DNA of 64,000 bases from contig OZ059894.1 in the NCBI GenBank assembly GCA_964057225.1, forward strand, positions 16,770,476 to 16,834,475, in the 5' to 3' direction. This stretch comes from Auanema rhodensis (taxonomy: Eukaryota; Nematoda; Chromadorea; Rhabditida; Rhabditidae). The notes under the pieces are model-generated. The model did not search any database and was not told the DNA's origin. It was given only the letters and a program-made list of their open reading frames with translations. Shown here piece by piece: positions 1-13,960 of the stretch (the stretch's first letter is position 1; every line of letters starts with the position of its first letter). A program made the position numbers and the translations under genes.

Positions 1-1021
1 CTAAAGTGAATTCCAGCTGCTAATTGAGACTATTTTGATGTGTACGAAAAGTTTATTTTCTTCTTTCGAGATCAAATTCAAAAATGAGCCCCCAATGATA
101 TAATATATAGCCGAGCAGCCGAATACGACACGGAGATGATGATTCTGGCAACCACGCAAAAACAGTTTTTTTTTAAACTTTTTTATTTCAAAATTTTCTT
201 GGTTTTCTTTTCATAAAGTTTTTGTTCAAACATTTTGAGGATGTTTATAAATTTATTTATGTTTATTTGGCTGCAAAAAGCTTCATTTTCTCTACTTAAC
301 AGAAAATTTTGCATCAAAATGAGCTCTAAACTTACGGAACGACCAACGGACTCGTCCAACTAAAATAGAACTATTAGATAATAGTTTCATTTAGAAAAAA
401 TAAATAATTCTGTTGATCATTGTAGAAAAATGAAAAATTTCCAATACTATCATTCCAAAAAGGTTTAAGATTAATCAAACTAGTACCACTCTCCCTCCCA
501 TCATTCGGCTCTTTTCTGTTTTGATATTTAATTAAAAAAGAAATCAGTTTTCGTTCAAATCAATAAAGTGAATTAATTGTTAATATCACATCAAAAAAAA
601 TAAAAAAATAAAACAAAAAACAAATCGACTTATTTCTTTGAGGTAAAATATCTTTTTTTTCTTCGACGAATTTAACGGCGAGTGGTTATGCAGGGTTATA
701 TGACTGTATATGGCATGCACATGAGAACACACGTCACAGCAAACTTTTTAAAATTTTAAGAAAAAAAAAGTTGTTAGTTAGTTAGTTAAGTTATAAACTG
801 TTTAAATAAAAACTGATCGACATGCGAAATTAGTTTGTTTTAAATTAATTAGAACGATGACAAGGAATTCAAGTAAAAAATTACAAAATTGAGATGAAAT
901 GTCCTGCTGCATATAAGCAGAAAATTCCAAAAAAAAAACAAAAAGGTGAAAATTTTAAACCAAAATTGACATTTCATCTGTTTTCGATATGGAGTAGGGA
1001 AATTACTAGAACCTTGATAAC
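1..1021. other. No exon recognised; probable intron of the EAG channel gene
   Basis: This stretch lies downstream of the last visible EAG exon on the minus strand. I searched it for the next expected segment (pre-S1 linker and S1) and did not find it. It is AT-rich with homopolymer A/T runs, so it is best read as intron. Confidence 0.5.
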
Positions 1022-1998
1022 CTGATTGAAGTTTGATGATGCTGGAGCAGATGATTTGTGAAGATCTTTTGTCTCTATCTGATTGAACTGTTGCTTAGAT
1101 TTGGCTATTCGGGCAATTTGTAAAATTCGCGATAAACCTAAGAATTTAAAAATTGAAATTGGTTTCAAAAATTCTTGATCAAACCTTTGTTATTTTCATC
1201 ATCCAATGGTTGTTTTAAAGGTGTTATATCTTTAAATTGACATAAATACAGTACTACATTGTCTTTATCATTTTTGATTGGAGCTAAATGTACCAGAAGC
1301 CATATTGGAGTTTCTATAATTAATATATTTCAATTTGTTATTACAATGTTATTATATAAAACTTACTATTCTTCTTGCATAGTCCAATTTCGGCTTGATC
1401 TGTTCGACTGTTATCAAGGGCATCTTGCATACGAGCTAAGCTACCAGCTTCACCATGATCTCCATGAAGGAATGCTAATCTGAATTGCCATGAATGTAGA
1501 TTTCTACATTTAATAATTTCAAAAATTAACAAAAAAAAAGCAAAAATGTCAGAAATGTGTAGTTGAATAGAGATTTTCGTTTTTTTTTTAAATTTCAAAT
1601 TTATAAAATAAGCAACCACTGTTTGTGAAGAAAAACGATTTTTATTAATAAAGATGTTGAATTAAAAACAAAACTTACGAGCATGGCTTCTGCATGATCT
1701 CAGCTCTAGAATATCCGACCAATTTCGAGAAGCCATCGTTACAATATACGATCGGGTAGTCAACGACTTGAGCATTTGCAAGAATAAAAGATGTATCTAA
1801 AAGAATTAAATAAAGTTTAACTTAATTAAACAGAAAAAAAAGCATTCTTACCAGCATTATTACAACGTCGAATTACGTTCTCAAGAAAAGTATTCTGTGG
1901 TGCGACGAGGCCGCGTTTAGCCACTGGCATATCACATGAGCAGAACGGCTCTAAGTAGCACGGTTTAGGGAAATCGAAACAGTAACTTCGTCTTCTAG
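1022..1998 (-). CDS. egl-2: EAG-family voltage-gated K+ channel, N-terminal PAS/EAG domain (partial, continues off the left edge)
   Basis: Five exons are visible: 1852-1998 (ATG at 1928-1930), 1679-1796, 1367-1479, 1185-1313 and 1022-1137. Together they give 185 residues in one frame. The protein starts [18 protein letters not shown], the standard opening of the EAG subfamily, followed by a PAS domain containing [35 protein letters not shown] and [10 protein letters not shown], then the post-PAS linker [20 protein letters not shown]. These match the cytoplasmic N-terminus of fly Eag and worm EGL-2 better than ERG or ELK. In this family the domain regulates gating of a tetrameric plasma-membrane K+ channel in nerve and muscle. 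The S1-S6, pore and cNBD exons are not in the window. The first exon has a splice acceptor at its 5' end and stays open upstream of the ATG, so a 5' exon exists to the right, possibly far away. The last donor, at 1021, is phase 0. Confidence 0.88.
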
Positions 1999-2699
1999 CT
2001 GAAAAGAAAGAATAATTTGACGAAGAAAATAGAGATAAAGCCAGAAATTAACGAAGAAAGTCACAAAGAAATAAGTTAATTTGAAAAATCACACATTTAG
2101 GGAAGTATGAGAATCTGTTACATTGTTCGGAAATTCTGCAAAAATTAAAAAAGAACAATTAGTGAAAATTGGTAAATCACAAACACGTATTAGAATTATA
2201 ATTAAACACGGGCTACATATGGTAGCTGTTCTCTCAGAACTGCATCTCGATTTGCTCATGAATCTTGTCGCAGCTTGAAGAAATGTGCAGAGAAAGTGAC
2301 AATTGAAGTCAAGTTTTTAGTTTTTGTGTTACGTTTTCTTATAATAAATAAGGTAAAAACTTTAAACTGCTTTGTTATATTCACACGAAGATAATAAATG
2401 GATTTGTATAATCAACTAAGATAACAAATAAAAATAAAAATCCTATGAATGCACAAGGCTAATACTATGCCGGTTGATGTTGCTGCTGCTTCATATACGA
2501 TTGAGAATTTAAGCTAATAGCTTGTTTTCATTTTCAGCATGAACTTTGAAAATAATGTTACTTGTATGGTAAAACATCCCGAAAAATATTTTCTGTACTT
2601 AAAAAGCAGAAAAGAATCGAAAGAAGATTTTGAATTATTGATTATGAACAAGTGAAAAAGAAATTATGGAATAGTAAAATGGCTACGAGTACGAGAAGA

Positions 2700-2711
2700 G
2701 GGGGGGGGGGG
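2700..2711. repeat. Poly-G tract
   Basis: A run of 12 consecutive G residues on the plus strand, rare in this AT-rich window. It could form a G-rich structure or be a sequencing-prone homopolymer. Confidence 0.8.
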
Positions 2712-5107
2712 CGTGGAGTCCGAAAGAGAAGGATAGGATAGTGTGTAGGTTGTTATACTCAAACAAATTATTTTTATTAGAAAATTCTTCAAATTTTTCT
2801 ATAAAAATCATAAATAGAGTGACTGAAATTCATAAGGTATTTCCTTTTCTTATTTGTTTATAAGAGATTGTTTTTGTTGATTGAAACGTTAGTGTTGACT
2901 AGCAAAAACACAAAAAGAAAGAGCAATCTTGTTGGGATTTTAACATATTTGAGCTGAAAAAAAACAATATAAGAAGTCATTATATTCCAGATGAATGAAT
3001 AGTTAGTTCGCTCGATTAAGCTTTTTGTGGTGAAGTCAAGAAAATAAAAAAAAAAGTAAATTAAAGCAGCGTACAAACGAAATAGTTATCATCATACATA
3101 CATATATCTTATCTCTTTGGTGGCTTTAAGTAAAATGACTAAAATCTAATTTAAAGGTCTGGAAAGACAAAAAAAATGAAAAAAGAGAAAAGTTAGTAAT
3201 GAAGAGAGAGATATAGAGACATAGAAAGTTTCTTTTTTATAATGAAAAAGACGTTTGTGGTGAACAGAAAAAGAAGTTAAAATGACTAACTGAACTAGTG
3301 GATCAGCCTGATCTTCCACTAAGTCTTGGTCCTTAAAATTTGAAGATAACTTTGAAGTATTTTAAGGTCAAAGAAGATAAGCTTGTACATATTGTATATG
3401 AAAGTAAAGTAATAGAAAAGAAAGATCAATAAATAATGAATAATATTGGAAATTTACAATATAATTATGTATTAATATTAAATATTTGTGGATTGAACCA
3501 TCATAGATATGAGTTCTTCTTCTTAAACCAGTATTCCGTTTATTTCTAACATGGATAGAAGTGCGTCGTCCAAGGCCAGAAGCCATGAGACAGCAGGAAG
3601 TCCGGATGCCAGGCTACTCACTCTGTTGGCCAGCAGCTCTTACCGACGGCTTATATATAATTTATTTTTTTTTTCGCCGCCACTAAGTAGTTTGCAAAAC
3701 AATGTCTATTCCCAAGTTTTCAGTTTTGAAAAAAAATTGACTGTTGAATAAGCTGATCGTCTTCAACGTTAAGAGAGGCGAGAAAGGAAGGCACCATATA
3801 TAGCCGGGAATAGTTCGAATGTGTGAAGAGAGCATTCACTTCATACTTTTCTCTCATTCTTCTTTATAAACTATTAAAATAAAATAAAAATAAAAATATT
3901 TGAGGATGAATAAATGCAATGATGTGTTAGTTGAACTGGGACATGTTGGTTTTCCCCCATCAAATTTAGTTGAAACTGAAAAAATATTTTTTATATTTAG
4001 AGTTATTTGTAGTTCAAGGTAGGATAAAGTTAAGAAAACAATTGAAAATGTAGTGTAGAGTAAGTGGATGTAAGCAAATTCATTGAATTGAATGAATTTT
4101 TGTTTGTTTTTTGATTTAAATGCTTTAAATTTCATTTTTTATTTTTATTAAACTTGTGATGTTCATGAGAGCAGTAATAACTAAATGACTAAGTGAAGTA
4201 TAGACTAACAGTTTTTTGGCAAAAAAATGAAAAAATTCAAATGAAGTTGAAGAAGATTTTTTTTGGAAAAAAGAGCATATGAGTTAAAAATTATAATTGA
4301 AATAAAGACAAAGGTATTAATAAGAATAGAAATTCATATAAATTGTATATTTTGTTTGAAATGTTGAATGAGAGTATTGGGATTGGTGGTTGCGAGGTAG
4401 CAATTGACTACCTGACTCTTAAAGCATTTTAATATAAAGAAAAAGTCAGAGTTTTTCTTTACATTTTATATTTGGAATTATAAGGAGAAATGAAAAGAAG
4501 ATTGTAGGCTATGACTATTGAGATGAGATAAAGACGATGATAGAACAGAAAAAGAAAGAGAAAAAGAAAGAATGAGAAAGGATATTTATCTATAGTTTTA
4601 AGAAGAAAAAAAACAAAAATAAATGAATCGTTTTTGAGGACATAATCTGATTTAAATGACGGATAGTTAGCCTTAGGCAATAAAATGAAATTTAGATGAG
4701 CTGATGAAAAGAATGAGATGAAGTTAAGCTTGGAAGAGAAGATGGTTTTGAAACGAAAACGATTTGTCTTTTACCGGAATGAACTATACTGAATCGAAAG
4801 TGAAATGGACTTTCTGATAAAAAAAAAGAAAAAGAAGAATATTCAGATATTGAGAATAAGTTCAGTAGCTAAAGCACTAGAAAACGATAAAAGAATGAGG
4901 GATTGAGTATAAAGATGAGAAGAGAAAGAAAGAAAAAAATAAGGAGAGAGCAAAGTACTGAAGGAGTACGGGAAAAATGAGCTGTATGATGGGTGATGGT
5001 CAGTCATGAAGAAGCATAAGCTTTTCAGTTTGATGGTCTGTGCTGTTCACTCATCTTCATCTATGATGTACTAATGCATAAAGGATGTTTCCTGCAAATT
5101 GACAATA

Positions 5108-5165
5108 CATACACAGACACAGACACAGCCACAGACACACACACACACACATACACATACACAGA
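5108..5165. repeat. CA-rich microsatellite
   Basis: Imperfect (ACACAG)n grading into (AC)n and ACAT units, followed by a short C-rich patch. No coding signal. Confidence 0.8.
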
Positions 5166-6555
5166 CTCCTCTCCCACCCATACATAGACTCAACCACATA
5201 CTATATAGATGTATACATATGTATATCCAAGCCTAAAGATGATGCCAAAGTTAGAAAAACGAAAAGAATAGTATTAAAATTATTTTGAAATAAAAATAAA
5301 AACTGTGAATGAAATCTGAATAGTGATGAATAATAAACTTATTATATTTATAATGAAAATTTTAAAAATAGTCGGTTGAGATTGATTATTTATGATATTT
5401 TTTGGCTCACTAACCGCTTCCTACCACCACTTCTTCTTCTTCATCTTTTTTTTCATTTTCTTTGTGCCTCTTCTTCAGCTTCTGCTGATGATGATGCTGA
5501 TGATGATGGAGAGACGAAGAGGTAAAGAAGCCCGACAGACAAAGAACAAATCGCTTATGAAACCATTTAGACTTGTGACAGCTGTGAAAGTGAAATTGAC
5601 GAGAACAGCCAGATGCCAAATATGGAAGATCACGCAATATCTCGGTCGCGATCATCATGGTCCGCTTGACTTGCCATCACCATTTCATCTCGTCGGCCAT
5701 CACTTTGGCATCATTCAGAATTTTGAGTTAGAGTTGTGATTGTCCTCCTTAGAAGGCAATAGAATCATTATTATTGTAGAAAAATTATAAATTTGTCAAT
5801 TCTAGCTTAACAAATAACAAGAAAAATTGGTTATAATAGTTGTAACAGCACATAAATCAAAAGTCAAAATCTTGAAGATAATTCTGATAGAAATACTTTG
5901 ATAAGCATTAACAACACTTTTTTTTGATAGTGTTTTTAAAAAAAAAACAATAGTTCTTAAAACAGAAATCATGTGTATTGTTTAGGAAATATCAAGAAAC
6001 GAGTAAAAAGGAGAGAGCAGGGTTGATGAAGACGATGATGATGCTTTACTGATTACTAGAAAAGTAAAATCGCTGTTGTTTATAATATTTGTCAAAAGAT
6101 TTTGAAATAATAAACATAGTTAGAAAATACTAGACAGCTTTTGTGATATCAAAGAATAACGACGAACTCATTTTTTAACGAATTCTGAACACGAAAATGA
6201 GGGAAAAACCAACTGAGCTTAATAGCGATAAAACTTCAAGCTGTGGAATGAGGATATGCTGAAATATGGGATAAAGCTTGTGTTTCGTACTCTATATTGA
6301 CTGAAAATATCCTCTCTGTGAGCATGACTTAGAATGCTTCATTGTCTCCTTTAATCACTATTCAGTCTTAACCCCCTTCTCTCTTATTGTCTCTCTCTCT
6401 AGCTCTCACGTAATCACTTATCATTCTCCCAAACATATTTTCATATACATATGATAAGTTTCTCTACTATGTTTCGTTTCCTAGCTGAAAAGGCATGGAT
6501 AATCCTTGTAAGGAGATAATCCATAGATACGTTGTTTGACAAATAAGAACAGCAT

Positions 6556-6611
6556 AAAGAAGAAGAAGAAGTAGAAGAAGTAGATGAAGAAGAAGAAGAA
6601 GAAGAAGAAGC
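6556..6611. repeat. GAA trinucleotide microsatellite
   Basis: AAG/GAA triplets interrupted by GTA and GAT variants. It lies in non-coding DNA with the same purine polarity as the neighbouring GA tracts. Confidence 0.85.
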
Positions 6612-7063
6612 AGCTTATAATCAAACACTAGAAGAATTATCTATTTGGGATACACAAGGCTTCTTGTCTCATACACATATACATATACATAGTAACATCT
6701 ATAATAAGTTATATATATATATAATATGCTTCATAACAATTGTAATATATACATACATGTTTTTGAAAAAATGATTATAAGCTACAAGTAATATATTTCT
6801 CAAGATCATAAAATCAATTTATATTTTTTTGTAGTTTATCTTTCAAATATTATGATTGATTAAACTAAATTATAATTTCTTTCATATTTCAATATTCAAA
6901 GAAACTACAATATGAAATTATAAAAACATCAAAAGATTCTGAACTAAACAGTACAAATACATGCAAATTTCCTAATTTTAATCTGAATCCAAAGAGTTTA
7001 TGGTATTCCTTATTATTGAAACCAAAGTTATCTTGTTGATGTTTCTAATATGAACTATGCTTT

Positions 7064-7064
<1 letters not shown>

Positions 7065-7097
<33 letters not shown>
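7065..7097. repeat. (GA)n microsatellite
   Basis: A nearly perfect GA dinucleotide run of about 16 units in non-coding DNA. Confidence 0.9.
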
Positions 7098-7099
<2 letters not shown>

Positions 7100-8199
7100 G
7101 TAAGAAGTATTAGTTAAGACAATGTTCTAGTCAGAGTTCAAACTTCAAACAATACTTTAAAGGTGTGAAACTTGTTTTTTAAGTGTTTATAACAAGAAAG
7201 AAATGAACATGTATCCACTATATAGATATTTATATAAATTACAAAGCTTAAATGCTTTCTATATGGCCATAAAAGGCAATATTTTTGAGTAGTTCCACTC
7301 TTATTAATTACATAAAATGAGATTGGCCAGATTGAGATAACTGCGCCTGGTGCAAAACAATGCCAGCTGGACATGGAAAAGCTAGGAGCAACGGTTAATT
7401 AAGAAAAAAATGGTTAAAATGAGGTAATAATCAGAGTAGTTTGTAAATTTGAATATATTCTCTTTCATAGATATATATAGTTATTAAAGAGATATAGTTA
7501 TAATAATAAAATAAATATATAATAATAAATGAAATGAAAAAAAAAAAAAACAATCAGTGGTGTATACTATGTATGCATGTGTATATGTAGTTTAGGAAAA
7601 ACTATTCAGTTCATTGAGATGATTGATAGACGAATTGTCAACTAAAGTTCAAAAAAGGTTTTACGGAAAAATAGTATGATGAAGATGAGAATGAAAGAAA
7701 AGGGAGGAGAGGGTGAGAGGGTGGTGAAGAAAAGAATGAATGGTTGCTGTTGCCTAGGAAATAGATATGATGCTTCACGTTAGGTTGGCTATGTTTAGTA
7801 GTAACAGAGAGGATTTGAAGTAAAAATTGGAATTAAATAGCAAGTTAGAGACTGGAAAAGTTAAGAAACATGGGTTAAAACAGAATGAAAATGTTGGAAA
7901 AGTAGAAGATGTAGAAGAAAAAGGAAAGAAGTATGAAAGAAGAGGACAGCAAGTTAGAAGGAGCGAAAATAGCTTAAAGAATGAATAAGATATCATAAGT
8001 CGTTTCGATTACTATTTCAACACTCTCTTCTTTACCAGTGAACGTTGTTGGGCTTAGTGAAGCACGCGATGCAAAATATGCGTTAGAAGCGAAGGAAAGA
8101 GATAAAGAGGTGAAGTTGGCATGACCAAGAGAATAAAGGAGATATGAATTAGGATTGAAAAGAAAAAGGATAAAATTAAGAAATGAGTAGAATAGAATT

Positions 8200-8202
<3 letters not shown>

Positions 8203-8243
<41 letters not shown>

Positions 8244-8255
8244 TAGAGAGAGAGA
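8203..8255. repeat. (GA)n microsatellite
   Basis: GA dinucleotide run with a few interruptions (GAAAGATA) near its right end. Confidence 0.9.
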
Positions 8256-8860
8256 TTAGAAGCACAACCGTGTTCAATATCTGTAAGACATGAAATGTTA
8301 AATAAGTTATGTTAATTCACGTGAGCCACGTCAGAATAACAGTACAAGTGACAAACAAAACACTGAACAATAGAAGATAACGCTAATATAGAATCCTCAT
8401 CGAAGAAAAAAAAGAATAAAAGAATTGAATATCTTCATATAGAAATATAGATAAATATATTTATATAGAGAAATATTTCTAGAGATAGACAGAAAGATGT
8501 ATATACTACACATCTCTTTTATATTTTAATAATTATGACAGTCTCAAATAAATGAGCATATTTTGACGAAATGAAAATATAATCTGGAGAGGATCAGAGC
8601 GAAATTAGCCATTCATTCATCTGAATATCTTATCAAAAGCCCGAAAGCTTTTCATTAATGATTATAAAGCTTGACTAGTCTAAAAAAGCAAAAAGGATTT
8701 TGCTGTAAAAAGTGAAAAGGCACAGAAAAAACGACAAAAAATTAAATTAAAGCTGAAGAGAGATTGTGTGTGTAAGACTGCCAAAAACTGAAAACTATGT
8801 TTGGAAACAATAGTTAGCTCATGGAAAAGATATAAGTTCTAAATAGTCAAAATAAAGAAG

Positions 8861-8903
8861 TAGAAGAAGAAGAAGAAGAAGAAGAAGAAGAAGAAGAAGA
8901 AAG
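8861..8903. repeat. (GAA)n microsatellite
   Basis: About 14 GAA triplets with no interruption after the first units. GAA/TTC tracts can form triplex DNA. Confidence 0.9.
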
Positions 8904-9020
8904 AATACATAGTTATTATTTTCTAGAAGCATAAGCTATGCTAACTAGCCGTTCACCGATTGGCTAGGCTTTCGTCAGAAAAAAAAATAAGAGGAGATAT
9001 CTGGGGTGGGTCATACTGAG

Positions 9021-9026
9021 ATATAT

Positions 9027-9056
<30 letters not shown>
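9021..9056. repeat. (TA)n microsatellite
   Basis: Imperfect then perfect TA dinucleotides ending before ACATG; self-complementary. Confidence 0.85.
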
Positions 9057-9064
<8 letters not shown>

Positions 9065-9490
9065 TCTACATATACACTGACTCCACTGACTGACTGACTG
9101 AATACCTACATGCATGTACATACGACAACGTAGACACCACATTCAATTCATCATATATCCTAATGCTCTGTGTAGAAGAATTGAGTACAAGACAATTGAA
9201 AAAAAAAAAGATTTTAGGTATTGATTAATCTTTATGATATTTCTTCTTAAAAAAAGTTTTTAAAATTTTAAATATTTCTTTCTCTTTCAAATAATATCAG
9301 TTATATTAAGGATATAATATACATATATACATATATAATTGTCTTTACATTCATAAATCTCTCAAAATTTAATCAAAAACAAATGAAAATCTCAATTGAT
9401 TACGGATAATCAAAGTTTTTCATATCTATATACATATATATTTGATCAATTAAATGATATTTAGTTTAGTCATTTTAAGATAAAGATTGG

Positions 9491-9493
<3 letters not shown>

Positions 9494-9536
<43 letters not shown>
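9494..9536. repeat. (GA)n microsatellite
   Basis: About 21 GA units followed by further purine-rich sequence (AGGAGAGGG-like). Confidence 0.9.
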
Positions 9537-9539
<3 letters not shown>

Positions 9540-12500
9540 AGAGGGTAGAAAGCAAGGGAAAAGGAAGAGGGAAACGAGGAACAAAAAAAAAAGTTTGAAA
9601 AAGCTAGTATGGATAAAGGCTGTAGTTAGACAAAATCATATATCCGTAAATAATACAATATCATAACAAAGGAATATTTTTCAAAATATTCCTTGGTTTT
9701 TTTTTGCATTTTTCTTCCAGATTATCAGTGCATACTTAACGACAAAGACTAAAAAGTAATATACATACATAGATGCCACTTGAGTAATATAATTATAAGA
9801 AAATGAAAGTATATATAAGAGTAATAAATAAAATATTATAAATATATAAATTATAAAAAACATTAAAAACTAACTTATATAGTTAGATTTAGCATTTTAT
9901 GTTAATGAAGCGGTCAAATTTTTAGATGATTCTAGTCAAAAACGGAATAAACAGATAGATATATAGATTTAATAATTGTTTTAAATTGAATAATATTACA
10001 TATATCTTTATATATGTATATTATTGCGTCTGAAAATAGTTTCAAAAATTGAACAAAAGTGGGAAAAATGGAGAGAGAGAAGGGAAACCCCCACATCACC
10101 CCTTCCTTCTTATAAAATTGAATGTGTCGGTCACAATCGGTCAAATTCTGATGTTAGAATCTATTACTTTGATCTATTATTCAAGTGAAAGTGCATTAGA
10201 TTAGAAATAATGAAGAAAAAAAAATTTCTCATAAAGAATGATTTGAAATGATAGAAATTTCTATATATAGTAATAGATGTACATACATACTTAATACGTA
10301 TGTATATGTTTTAAGAATAAAGATTTATATAGAAATAGAGATACATAAGTTGTGAATTTTTAAAAAAAATATATAATAAACTGTAGTTCTTTAAGAAATT
10401 TATAAAATATCTTTGGAGATATTCAATAATGAATGTGATATGTGCTGCTTAATACGTAAATATCTCATTGGTATTACTATTACTTTACTCAAATTCACGG
10501 TAAGTTGATCGAAAAAAATTAAGAGGCAGGGTAAAAAATGAATAAAAGGAGAAATAAAGACTGAGGAAATAAGAAAATAAAACTTTTCAGCTTTATTTGA
10601 CGAAGATAATATGCTGCTCGTCCGGAGGACACTAGCAGCTGTCATGAACTGAAATACATAGGTAATGAGGTTGTCTGCAAACTTGTCGTTGCCGGCGGAA
10701 AGAATTCGTAGAATAGCTTGCTTTGCTTACTTTTTTATAAAAAAAAAAACCTTTTTTTTTTCAATTTTTGAGATCTTTAACTAGTTTAAAAAGCATAGAA
10801 AATGAATAATTATCCAAAGAATAGAGGTGGTTGGATAAGTACTTGTTGAAGACGACTTGTAAGCAAGGGTGATTCGAAGACAACAGAAGAAAATGCAAAA
10901 GAATGTTAAAACAACAATAGGTTTTATTTTATTTTTTTGGGGGAAAAAAGGGAAACCAAACAGAAATTTGTAGAAAATGCTTTAGTTTTTAAATATTTTT
11001 TTTTACTTTTAACGGTATGAAAGGGAATTAATTATTATTGTAGTAAAAATTGTAGGAAATAAAATGAAAATTTGATATAAGAAACCAAAATAGTTTCGAA
11101 ACTAAAATATAATTCTGCAGAAAAGCAAAAATTAAGTTTAAAATAATAAAAAAAAATATTGTATTAAAATATTTTTTGAAAACTGTTTCAAAAGTTCAAG
11201 GTTCAAAATTCAAAAGTTCGAGTGTTTGATTAATTTTCTAATAATAGTTAGTTCATGATGTAGTTAACATAATTTGAATTTCCTTAAAAACTTAAAAGTT
11301 TGAAGAACTTGGTATTCTGATAGAAGTAATAGGAAAAAGTAGTAGTAATAGTATCGGTAATAGAAGGAACAAGCACCGAGAGGTAGTGGTTACTGCACTC
11401 GTGTACACGTTCCGTTTGCGAATTTTCGGCTTTCTTTCGAGTTTCGTAAAGTTCAATCTCCAAGTTCTAATCATTTCATCAAATTTCTCATGAAAGTAAG
11501 AAATTCATTTTCATTTTCTTCGAACAAGAAAGTTTTAATTTATTTTCTTGCAAGCATAACATATATAAGATAATAAAATAATAATTTAATTTTTAAACGT
11601 TTACCTGATCTATATCAGAGAAACAATGATTTTTAATAAATTAATGAAATTGATAAAGATAAATCATAAAATTAATTTTATGAAGTATGATCCTACGGTA
11701 AAGAATATGTATTACGTAAGCAGTTGAACATAATCAATTTTCTTTTTAGAAGTTAAATAAGGAAATACTAAAGAATACAAATTATTTTCTAAAACTTTGA
11801 AAAATAAAAATAAAACTATTGGAAATATAAGAAAATTGAAAAAAAAACGTCATAGTTTTCATTTCATTTCTCAATTTAAATAGTTTCTTCTATCTTTAAA
11901 CCCATCCAACCACAGTTTCTAACATGTGTCTTTAATTTTAATCTAATTCAGATCACAAAACGTTTTAGTAGTTAAATTTGAAAAATAAAAATTATAAACA
12001 TCTGTGTATATAGAGATATGTAGAAAGATATATAACATAAATGTATTTCAAGTTATATATATAAAAAATTATTTAAAATTTATAAAAATAAAAATATTTT
12101 CTAAATATCATTCTATTTTCTTTATTTTCTTTATTTCTTTATTAACAAAAATATGATTATATATATATATATATATCGTTTTGATTGAATTATGAAGTTT
12201 TTCATGGATCGAAAACAATATAAATGATTCGAGTAGAAACGAGTCAAATTTAATCTTTTTGTATATGGTTTGTACGTACTGAGACCCATAAATAGTTAAT
12301 GGAGATTAGAGGGTTGATGTGTTCAGACTAGCCAACGGAAGACCAATTTGCCAATGAAATTGCTTAAGAAATTGGTTTTAGTTGGAAAAGACTCTCCGCC
12401 AGCTGACTCGTTAGATTGCTTCACCAGGAAAGCACGTTCACAGCTTATGGCTTCTCTGAATTGGGTGCAAATTTCATAAATGACATTAAGAATTAAATCA

Positions 12501-13535
12501 TCTTGTGCTCTTTTTTGTTAAACAATATTCAATAAATTTGTCAAAATTTGGTTGAAATCGAATAATCGACTAGGTAGACACAGCAGATATAAGAGCAGTT
12601 TGAAATAATTGATACGAGTACAATTCACCGGAAATAAGACGAGAAAATGTTTCAAAATACTTTAAAAAGTAAAAAACAATTAGTGAGAAAAGAAAGTTTT
12701 TTTCACTTTTTCCCCTGGAAAAATCAGAAACAAATCTTTTTGTTTGTGACAAAATTAAATTTAATAAGGAGAAAAATGGATAAATTAGTATAATAATAAT
12801 AATAAATAGAAAATAACAATATTATAATAATAATGAATATATGAATATAAAACTGAAAAACTTGGGCTTATCTCGCCAATGTTCGTTCTTAAGACACGTG
12901 AGATACTGAAAATCCTCTTTTATTAGGACAAATGCTGAAAATTGTATGAATAAACAAAAATTATCTAACATCTATTTGAGAATTGATGAGAAAATGTTTT
13001 CAAATAAATAGAAAGAAAAATCATATCATGTTTATTTTACTTAAAAACAGGGAAGTGTACATGTCTGGAAAATCTTTATTTGTTGTCAATATATGGGAAG
13101 CTGTCTCAGATTTAAGTTTATTCTTTGACAATGAATTGAAATATGAACAACAAGCTTTAATTGTCCGTTATCACAGATATATTAAGGGCATGAAGTGAAG
13201 TGGAAGAATGATGTAGACATCAATAAGACTTAAAACGGCTCGAACATCACTTCGAACTTAAACGATATTCTAGTATTGATAGACAGGCTTCAGTTTAGTT
13301 CGAAGCAATGTACTATCTTTGGTTCTTAAATCACAGGATACATATAGAGGGAGGTGGCATTTTAGAACGTGGGAAGGAAAAAGAAAAATACTATTAGAAC
13401 ATAGATTGAATGATAGAGAGAGAATTAGAGATTAGGTGGGAATGATTGATATATGGAAAGAGGGAGAATAAGATGAGAGAGAGAGGGTGGAAAGAGAAAA
13501 AAAGAATGAAAAAGATAGAGAGATTGTAGACAGAA

Positions 13536-13541
<6 letters not shown>

Positions 13542-13594
<53 letters not shown>
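13542..13594. repeat. (GA)n tract, left arm of an inverted pair
   Basis: GA dinucleotides with one AAAG interruption. A longer CT tract 280 bp to the right (13871-13957) is its reverse complement. The long Ser-Leu frames over both arms are artefacts of the dinucleotide repeat. Confidence 0.9.
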
Positions 13595-13868
13595 TAGAAA
13601 GAGTAGATTAAATGCATTGATAACTGCTACATGTATGTATGCATGTTGTGAGATATTTGTAGGTGATATAACTAGTCTTCTCATCTGCTCCATACGCGGT
13701 TGCCCCGGACAACCTCTCTTGCTCTTTCTCTCTCCCTCTTGCTCTGCCTCTTGTCTCCTCTTTTCTTTGGCATCGCACACCTTCATTCCACTGTCCGTAT
13801 CTATCTCTTATATTTTCCTTTTCTTTCTTTCCTCACTCCGTTATTACCTCGTTTCTCCTATTTTCGCC

Positions 13869-13870
<2 letters not shown>

Positions 13871-13957
<87 letters not shown>
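13871..13957. repeat. (CT)n tract, right arm of an inverted pair
   Basis: More than 40 CT dinucleotides, the longest dinucleotide run in the window and opposite in polarity to all the GA runs on its left. Confidence 0.9.

Positions 13958-13960
<3 letters not shown>

Noticed and set aside
5392-5739. A 115-codon plus-strand frame
   Set aside because: Composition is Phe- and Met-rich at the start, no family match, and the opposite strand is equally open. No exon-intron context supports it.
12983-13198. A 71-codon plus-strand frame preceded by an acceptor-like AAAACAG
   Set aside because: The translated segment resembles no known protein and no upstream exon with a start could be linked.
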